Positions 48,160 through 53,619 of a stretch of 53,619 nt of DNA are shown piece after piece. The position numbers were made by a program, and so were the translations under genes. The notes under the pieces are model-generated. The model was not told where the DNA came from, made no database searches, and saw only the letters and a program-made list of their open reading frames with translations. The stretch's first letter is position 1, and each line of letters opens with the position of its first letter. Origin of the DNA: an uncultured Alphaproteobacteria bacterium (GTDB lineage Bacteria; Pseudomonadota; Alphaproteobacteria; HIMB59; GCA-002718135); assembly GCA_902576125.1 (NCBI GenBank), contig CACGUF010000007.1, positions 1 to 53,619 on the forward strand. The letters are read 5' to 3'.

Positions 48160-49449
48160 ATGAGCCAAGATTTTAAAGTAAAAGATATAGAGCTTGCAGA
48201 ATGGGGATTAAAAGAAATCGCTATTGCTGAAACAGAAATGCCAGGATTAATGGCCTTAAGAGAAGAATATGGAAACAGTAAACCGCTTGATGGAGCTAGA
48301 ATTGTAGGTTGTCTGCATATGACAATTCAAACTGCTGTATTAATTGAAACTCTAGTTCATCTTGGTGCTTCAGTAAGATGGAGCTCTTGTAATATATTCT
48401 CAACTCAAGATCAGGCTGCTGCTGCTATTGCATCAAAAAATATACCTGTATTTGCTTGGAAAGGAATGTCAGATGAAGAGTTCTGGTGGTGTATAGAGCA
48501 AACCTTAACTGGACCAGATGGTTGGAAGCCAAATATGATTTTAGATGATGGTGGAGATGCAACGCAAATAATACATGAAAAATTTCCTGAACTTTTAAAA
48601 GATATTAGAGGCTTATCAGAAGAAACTACAACAGGGGTTCATCGATTAAAAGATATGGAAAAAAAAGGGTTATTAAAAGTTCCTGCTATAAATGTAAATG
48701 ATTCAGTAACGAAATCAAAATTCGATAATTTGTATGGATGTAAAGAAAGCTTAGTTGATGGCATTAGAAGAGGAACTGATGTAATGATGGCCGGAAAAGT
48801 GGCTGTTGTAGCAGGTTACGGAGATGTTGGAAAAGGATCTGCGGCGAGTTTAAGAGGGGCTGGTGCTAGAGTATGTGTAACTGAAATTGATCCCATTAAT
48901 GCTTTGCAAGCAGCAATGGAAGGTTATGAAGTAGTAACAATGGACGATGCAGCATCATATGGTGATATCTTTGTTACAGCTACAGGAAACCTAGATGTAA
49001 TCACATTGGATCATATGAGAAAAATGCGTGATAGGGCAATTGTCTGCAATATTGGACACTTTGATAATGAAATTCAAACTGAGGCATTGCAAAATTATAA
49101 ATCTGATGAAATTAAACCTCAGGTTAGAGAAGTAGAATTTCCTGATGGTAAAAAAATACTACTTTTATCTGAAGGTAGGTTAGTTAATTTAGGAAATGCT
49201 ACTGGACATCCAAGTTTTGTAATGAGTGCCTCTTTTTCGAATCAAGTTATTGCTCAAATTGAGCTTTGGCATAATCACAAGAATTATGAAAATAAAGTAT
49301 ATGTTTTACCTAAAAAATTAGATGAAAAAGTTGCTTTGTTGCATTTGAAAAAAGTTGGAGCAAAATTAACTGAATTAAATGAAAAACAAGCTGAATATAT
49401 AGGTGTTAGTAAAGCAGGACCATTTAAAGACGATACTTATAGATACTAA
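48160..49449 (+). CDS. ahcY: Adenosylhomocysteinase
   Basis: Cleaves S-adenosylhomocysteine to homocysteine and adenosine using bound NAD. The N-terminus [17 protein letters not shown], the substrate-region [14 protein letters not shown], and the NAD motif [20 protein letters not shown] near residue 215 are all clear. The protein ends [10 protein letters not shown]. The length of 429 is typical of bacterial enzymes. AAGGA precedes the ATG. It follows chvG by 39 nt and precedes a core MetE-like gene that would use its product, homocysteine. Confidence 0.97.
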   Translation: MSQDFKVKDIELAEWGLKEIAIAETEMPGLMALREEYGNSKPLDGARIVGCLHMTIQTAVLIETLVHLGASVRWSSCNIFSTQDQAAAAIASKNIPVFAWKGMSDEEFWWCIEQTLTGPDGWKPNMILDDGGDATQIIHEKFPELLKDIRGLSEETTTGVHRLKDMEKKGLLKVPAINVNDSVTKSKFDNLYGCKESLVDGIRRGTDVMMAGKVAVVAGYGDVGKGSAASLRGAGARVCVTEIDPINALQAAMEGYEVVTMDDAASYGDIFVTATGNLDVITLDHMRKMRDRAIVCNIGHFDNEIQTEALQNYKSDEIKPQVREVEFPDGKKILLLSEGRLVNLGNATGHPSFVMSASFSNQVIAQIELWHNHKNYENKVYVLPKKLDEKVALLHLKKVGAKLTELNEKQAEYIGVSKAGPFKDDTYRY

Positions 49450-49465
49450 TACATATAGATACTAA
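49438..49465 (+). repeat. 12-bp direct repeat at the ahcY stop
   Basis: TATAGATACTAA occurs at 49438-49449, where it encodes the last codons and stop of ahcY, and again at 49454-49465. The period is 16 bp. It looks like a small local duplication with no evident function. Confidence 0.6.
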
Positions 49466-49511
49466 GTGAATTCCACGATGTAAAATTTTTTTATTGTGAG
49501 AATAATCGTTT

Positions 49512-50540
49512 ATGTCAAAAAAAATTGTTTATTCTACGGTTGTTGGAAGCTATCCTCAGCCAAAGTGGTTGGTAAATAGAGATTTGTTAAAGAAAAGAGT
49601 GCCTTTTAGAATTTTATCAGAAAAATATTGGAACATTGAAAAAAATAAAATTAAAGAAGCCCAAGACAAAGCAACATTTGAAGTCATAAAGGATCAAGAA
49701 AAAGCCGGCATTGATATTATTTCAGATGGAGAAATAAGAAGAGAAAGTTATTCTGCAGTATTATCTAATTCTTTAGGTGGAATTGATTATGCTAATCCAG
49801 GTGAAGCATTAGAAAGAAGTGGTCATAAAAATCTAGTTCCAAGGGTTATAGGTCCAATTACTTGGAGTAAATCAATAGAGTTAGAAAATATTAAGTTTCT
49901 TAAAGCTAACACAAAAAAAAGAACTAAAATTACCATTCCTGGTCCTTTTACAATGGCTCAGCAAGCACAGGATGAATATTATGGTAATGAAAAGAAAATG
50001 ACTTTTGATTATGCAAAGGCAGTTAATAAAGAGATTAAATCTTTATTTAACGCAGGCGTTGATTATGTTCAGTTAGATGAGCCGTATATGGAAGCAAGAT
50101 ATGAAAAGGCTAGTGATTTTGGAATAGAGGCATTAGAAATAGCGCTAGATGGTGTAGTAGGACAAACTATTTTACATATTTGTTTTGGATATGGACATTT
50201 TATTAAAGACAAATCATCTAAATATAATTTTTTAGGTGAGCTAAATGAGTCATCTATTGATTGCATTTCGATAGAAGGCGCTCAACCAAATTTAGATTTA
50301 TCAGCCTTAAAAAAAATAAACTCAAAAAAAATTATGCTTGGGGTAATAAATTTAGCTGAGGACAAAATAGAAAACGAAAATGATATAGTTAATAGAGCTA
50401 TAGAAGCCTTTAAATATATAGAGCCAAATAAATTACTTCTTGCTCCAGATTGTGGTATGAAATATCTTGAACGCGAAATTGCTTATAATAAACTTAAGGT
50501 ACTTGCTAAAGCTACCAAAATATTAAATCAAAAAATTTAA
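49512..50540 (+). CDS. Core MetE-like methionine synthase/methyltransferase
   Basis: Single-domain protein related to the C-terminal catalytic half of cobalamin-independent methionine synthase. It begins with VGSYPQPKWLVNRDLL. All four zinc-site residues of MetE are present: His222 and Cys224 in LHICFGYGHF, Glu255 in SIEGAQPN, and Cys314 in LAPDCGMKYL. At 342 residues it lacks the N-terminal MetE half that helps bind methyl-tetrahydropteroylpolyglutamate, so the methyl donor may differ. It follows ahcY, consistent with methylating homocysteine. Its stop directly abuts the convergent permease stop. Confidence 0.85.
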   Translation: MSKKIVYSTVVGSYPQPKWLVNRDLLKKRVPFRILSEKYWNIEKNKIKEAQDKATFEVIKDQEKAGIDIISDGEIRRESYSAVLSNSLGGIDYANPGEALERSGHKNLVPRVIGPITWSKSIELENIKFLKANTKKRTKITIPGPFTMAQQAQDEYYGNEKKMTFDYAKAVNKEIKSLFNAGVDYVQLDEPYMEARYEKASDFGIEALEIALDGVVGQTILHICFGYGHFIKDKSSKYNFLGELNESSIDCISIEGAQPNLDLSALKKINSKKIMLGVINLAEDKIENENDIVNRAIEAFKYIEPNKLLLAPDCGMKYLEREIAYNKLKVLAKATKILNQKI

Positions 50541-51515
50541 TTATTTACCTCTAATTTTTTGTAGATAAGAATCTATCCCTATTGCAAATATTAGGAATAA
50601 TCCCCCAACTGCATTTTGGGTATAGTGAGGCATATTCATAATAATCATTGCATTTTTCAAAACACCAATAACTAGGATCCCCAATACTATCCCATAAATT
50701 GAGCCAACACCTCCAAAAAAACTAACACCACCAACTACAGCAATTGTAATAACATCATATAAATATGAAACATTAAATACAGCTGACAATCCTCCTACAG
50801 AAGAAACATTTATTACTCCTGATACTCCAGCACAAAAACCACATATGCCATAAGCTATTATTTGAGTTCTTTTTACATGTATTCCTGCAACATGTGCAGC
50901 CTTTGGGTTAGCCCCTGAAGCATATAGAGCTTTACCATACTTAGAATGATTTAATATTATGTAAGAAAGCAAAATAATAAAAATAAATATGTATATTGAA
51001 AAAGGTAGCCCATAAATACTTCCTTGACCAATAAATAAAAAACTTGTGTACTCTACAGGAATTTCCATCCATGTTTCCATCACATAAAGAACTCCAATTG
51101 CTCTTATTATAAATGAATTTGCGATCGTGCCAATCAATGGTGATACTCCTGATAATACAACAATCGAGCCATTGATTATTCCTATAATTGCTCCAACCAT
51201 AGGTCCAACTATAGCAGCAAAATAGGGATTAGGATTATCTCCTATCATAAGTCTTGCTGCTACTGAACCAGTGAAAAGCATTGTTGCAGCAAAGGATAAA
51301 TCAAAGCCACCACTTATCATAACAAATGATAACCCAATAGCCATAATCCCAGCTAAAACTGAAGATTGTAGAATTAATGACCAATTATTTGCAGTTAAAA
51401 AATTTGGAAAATTAATTCCAACTGCAACACATAGAAAAAGAAGTATTAATAAAAGAGCATTTGATTTTCCCCAATCTAAAAAATTTATACTATTGTTATT
51501 TATTAAAGAGTTCAT
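50541..51515 (-). CDS. Sugar-type ABC transporter permease (RbsC family)
   Basis: Inner-membrane permease of 324 residues with about 8-10 hydrophobic segments. It shows the family's GIMAIGLSFVMISGGFDLS near residue 55-73 and the ATPase-contact loop ASGANPKAAHVAGIHVKRT near 200. The ATPase stop TAA directly precedes its ATG, so translation is coupled. Two non-identical permeases in this cluster suggest a heterodimeric channel. Substrate cannot be read from the sequence. Confidence 0.9.
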   Translation of the reverse strand: MNSLINNNSINFLDWGKSNALLLILLFLCVAVGINFPNFLTANNWSLILQSSVLAGIMAIGLSFVMISGGFDLSFAATMLFTGSVAARLMIGDNPNPYFAAIVGPMVGAIIGIINGSIVVLSGVSPLIGTIANSFIIRAIGVLYVMETWMEIPVEYTSFLFIGQGSIYGLPFSIYIFIFIILLSYIILNHSKYGKALYASGANPKAAHVAGIHVKRTQIIAYGICGFCAGVSGVINVSSVGGLSAVFNVSYLYDVITIAVVGGVSFFGGVGSIYGIVLGILVIGVLKNAMIIMNMPHYTQNAVGGLFLIFAIGIDSYLQKIRGK

Positions 51516-52991
51516 TTAATTTAATGCAGAAGCCATTATCTTTTCTTGTGAAGTATCTTTTGTTGAAACATTTTCAACAATACTTCCATTTTTCATAACA
51601 ATTACTCTGCTTGAAATAGATAAAATTTCAGGCAGATAACTTGAAATTACTATAATAGATTTACCTTGTTTTACGAGTTCTCTAATAATATTATGAATAG
51701 ATTCAATAGAGCCTACATCTACACCTTTAGTCGGTTCATCAAATATTATTATATTTGGATTAATATTTACTATTCTTGCTATTAGTGCCTTTTGTTGATT
51801 TCCACCACTCAATGTTTGTATTTTTGATTTTATATTAGGTATCACAATTTCAAATTTTTTAATCAAATCATTTGATATATTTATCTGATTTTTTATATTA
51901 ACAATTCCTATAAAATTACATATTTTAGCTAAGGTTGAGATCGTTAAATTAACTAAAATATCTAGTTGTAAAAAAAGACCATCTTCTTTTCTATTTTCTG
52001 AAAGGTATGCAATGCCATTTTTAATTGCTTTATGTGGAGAATTGATTTTAGTCTTTTTTCCATTTACATATATGTTACCTGATTTAGTTTTTTCTAATCC
52101 ATAAATTACATTTGCAAGTTCACTTCTACCAGACCCAACAAGGCCTGCAAAACCTAAAATTTCACCCTTGTATAAAGAAAAATTAATATTTTTTAGAACT
52201 TGATTTAAAGAAATATTTTCTACTTTTAAAACTTCTTCATTATTAAATCTCTCATGAGATAAAGCATTTTTATCATTTATTTCTCTTCCTACCATAAGCT
52301 GCACGAGTTGATTTTTATTTAAATCCTTTGATTGTTTACAGGCAGTAATTGACCCGTCTCTTAAAACTGTAATATTCTCAGCAATTTCCAAAGCTTCATC
52401 CAATGCATGTGAAATATAAATTACACTTACACCAGTTTTTGCAATATCTCTTATAACACTATGTAAATTTTTTGATTCTTTTGAACTAAGCGCAGCCGTA
52501 GGCTCATCCATAATCATAATTTTTGCTTTTTTGTTCATGGCCTTAGCTATTTCTACCATTTGCATTTGAGCTCCAGATAAATTTTTTGCTTTTAATAAAA
52601 CATCAATTTCGAAATTTAATTTATTAAGAATTTCTTTTGATTTTTTTATAGTGGTAGATGAGTTTGAAATAAATTCACCCTGTCCTAAAAAAATATTTTC
52701 AGCAACTGTTAGTTCAGGCACCAAGTTAGACTCTTGGTACATCATGCTAATGCCATTTTCTTGAGCATTTCTTGGATCAGAAAAATTTTTTCTTTCTCCA
52801 TCTATATAAATATTTCCATCATCTGGTCTATAGACGCCAGATAGAGTCATACATAATGTAGATTTTCCTGAACCGTTCTCACCAACTAAAGCATGTACTT
52901 CACCTTTTTTAATTTTTATATTTGCTTTGTTAACAGCTACAACACCAGGAAATGTTTTAGTAATATTTTCTAAATTAAGCCTATATTCCAT
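51516..52991 (-). CDS. Sugar-type ABC transporter ATPase, fused double domain (RbsA/MglA family)
   Basis: Two ABC domains in one 491-residue chain. Domain 1 has Walker A LVGENGSGKSTLCMTLSG, signature NLSGAQMQMVEIAKAM and Walker B IMIMDEPTAALSS. Domain 2 has the degenerate Walker A GLVGSGRSELANVIYG, normal for this family, signature TLSGGNQQKALIARI and IIIFDEPTKGVDVGS. It lies between the two permease genes without spacers, energising import. No substrate-binding protein gene is visible; it would be expected beyond the right edge. Confidence 0.94.
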   Translation of the reverse strand: MEYRLNLENITKTFPGVVAVNKANIKIKKGEVHALVGENGSGKSTLCMTLSGVYRPDDGNIYIDGERKNFSDPRNAQENGISMMYQESNLVPELTVAENIFLGQGEFISNSSTTIKKSKEILNKLNFEIDVLLKAKNLSGAQMQMVEIAKAMNKKAKIMIMDEPTAALSSKESKNLHSVIRDIAKTGVSVIYISHALDEALEIAENITVLRDGSITACKQSKDLNKNQLVQLMVGREINDKNALSHERFNNEEVLKVENISLNQVLKNINFSLYKGEILGFAGLVGSGRSELANVIYGLEKTKSGNIYVNGKKTKINSPHKAIKNGIAYLSENRKEDGLFLQLDILVNLTISTLAKICNFIGIVNIKNQINISNDLIKKFEIVIPNIKSKIQTLSGGNQQKALIARIVNINPNIIIFDEPTKGVDVGSIESIHNIIRELVKQGKSIIVISSYLPEILSISSRVIVMKNGSIVENVSTKDTSQEKIMASALN

Positions 52992-53619
52992 TTATTTTTT
53001 TCCAAAAAAATTTTTAAGCAAATGCATATCCGCAAATTTCCACTTATTGGAATTTTGACTTTTCATATTATGTAAATATTTATCTGTAAAAAGAGCAAAA
53101 AGAAGGAAAATTGCTATAATTATATCCTGTATATCTCTATCGACTGCCATCATTACCATTCCATTATTTAAAATAGCTATAAGAGCTATTCCTAAAATCG
53201 TTCCCCAAATATTACCTATTCCACCCGCAATACTTGTGCCACCTAATATAACAGCAATTAGAACCTGGAATTCAAGATATTGACCAGTTTGGTATGTAAC
53301 AGAATCTAATCTAGATGCTAAAAATATTCCTGCTATCGCAGAGCATATTCCTACTAAAGCAAAAACACCAATCTCTATAATTTTAACTCTTATCCCCGCT
53401 CTTAAAGCTGATTGAAAATTACCACCTATTGCATAAATTGACGTACCAATTTTTGTAAAGTTTAAAGTTAGAAAAACTAAAATGAAGATTATTAACATAA
53501 CAAACAGTGATAGTGGAATTATTCCAAATAAGTCACCATTGCCAATAAACAAAAATCCCTCATCCTCTGAAAACATAAATTGTGCATCCCTCATCCATTT
53601 TGTGGCAGCAGCCCATTGT
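52992..53619 (-). CDS. Second sugar-type ABC transporter permease (5' end outside window)
   Basis: The C-terminal part of an RbsC-family permease distinct from the first. The frame stays open to the window edge (WAAATKWMRDAQFMF), so the ATG at 53594 is internal. The contact loop is AIGGNFQSALRAGIRVKIIE, and VILGGTSIAGGIGNIWGTILG is typical of the family. It ends immediately before the ATPase start. It presumably pairs with the downstream permease. Confidence 0.9.
   Translation of the reverse strand, partial: QWAAATKWMRDAQFMFSEDEGFLFIGNGDLFGIIPLSLFVMLIIFILVFLTLNFTKIGTSIYAIGGNFQSALRAGIRVKIIEIGVFALVGICSAIAGIFLASRLDSVTYQTGQYLEFQVLIAVILGGTSIAGGIGNIWGTILGIALIAILNNGMVMMAVDRDIQDIIIAIFLLFALFTDKYLHNMKSQNSNKWKFADMHLLKNFFGKK

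Overview
The window is about 54 kb of very AT-rich chromosomal DNA from a bacterium, most likely a marine-type alphaproteobacterium with a streamlined genome. The evidence is the gene content and order. There is a phoH-ybeY-corC-lnt-trmB-nusA-infB-rbfA-truB-rpsO-pnp block, a RegB/RegA redox pair, a ChvG/ChvI pair, a fabA-fabB-fabI cluster, dnaA-dnaN-recF-gyrB, and genes that abut or overlap almost everywhere. Composition and the sugar-type ABC transporter fit a SAR11/HIMB59-like lineage, but that placement is inference. No mobile element, CRISPR array, rRNA or tRNA gene was seen.

Region 1 (1-3422) holds the end of znuA with a strictly periodic Asp-Asp-His stretch, a convergent 27-residue peptide with nine cysteines, murJ and trpS. 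These genes use CGN arginine codons much more than the rest of the window. Region 2 (3445-6062) has nfu with a palindrome in its promoter, a Bax-type glucosaminidase, and a convergent polysaccharide deacetylase broken by one extra A in an A6 run. Region 3 (6066-21081) is a 15-kb run of plus-strand housekeeping genes from tsaB to a glycerophosphodiesterase. The only clear break is before nusA, where a promoter-like sequence is followed by a hairpin and T8 tract directly ahead of the nusA ribosome binding site. Three junctions use TTG starts inside TTGA overlaps, and the phosphodiesterase has no ATG, GTG or TTG start.

Region 4 (21078-26260, minus) carries fabI, fabB and fabA, an E1-like MoeB/ThiF protein, coaBC and ubiE. 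The essential gene coaBC is interrupted by two separate one-base expansions in poly-A runs. Region 5 (26264-36432, plus) carries mutM with a degenerate zinc finger, rpsT, dnaA-dnaN-recF-gyrB, regB-regA and a membrane glycosyltransferase. Region 6 (36441-38676, minus) has an O-antigen ligase/polymerase and an ABC ATPase without an adjacent permease. Region 7 has polA facing a grx-nrdB-nrdA operon whose upstream region contains an NrdR box pair at 31-bp spacing. Region 8 (45661-50540) has chvI-chvG, ahcY and a core MetE-like methyltransferase. Region 9 (50541-end, minus) is an Rbs-type ABC importer with two different permeases and a double ATPase, the last permease running off the window.

The observations most worth a second look are the cysteine-rich micropeptide beside znuA; the three poly-A frameshifts, all of the same sign and two of them in an essential gene; the nusA leader attenuator; the MutM that has lost three of four zinc cysteines; the two head-to-head gene pairs whose start codons are only 3 nt apart; and the ahcY/core-MetE pairing.
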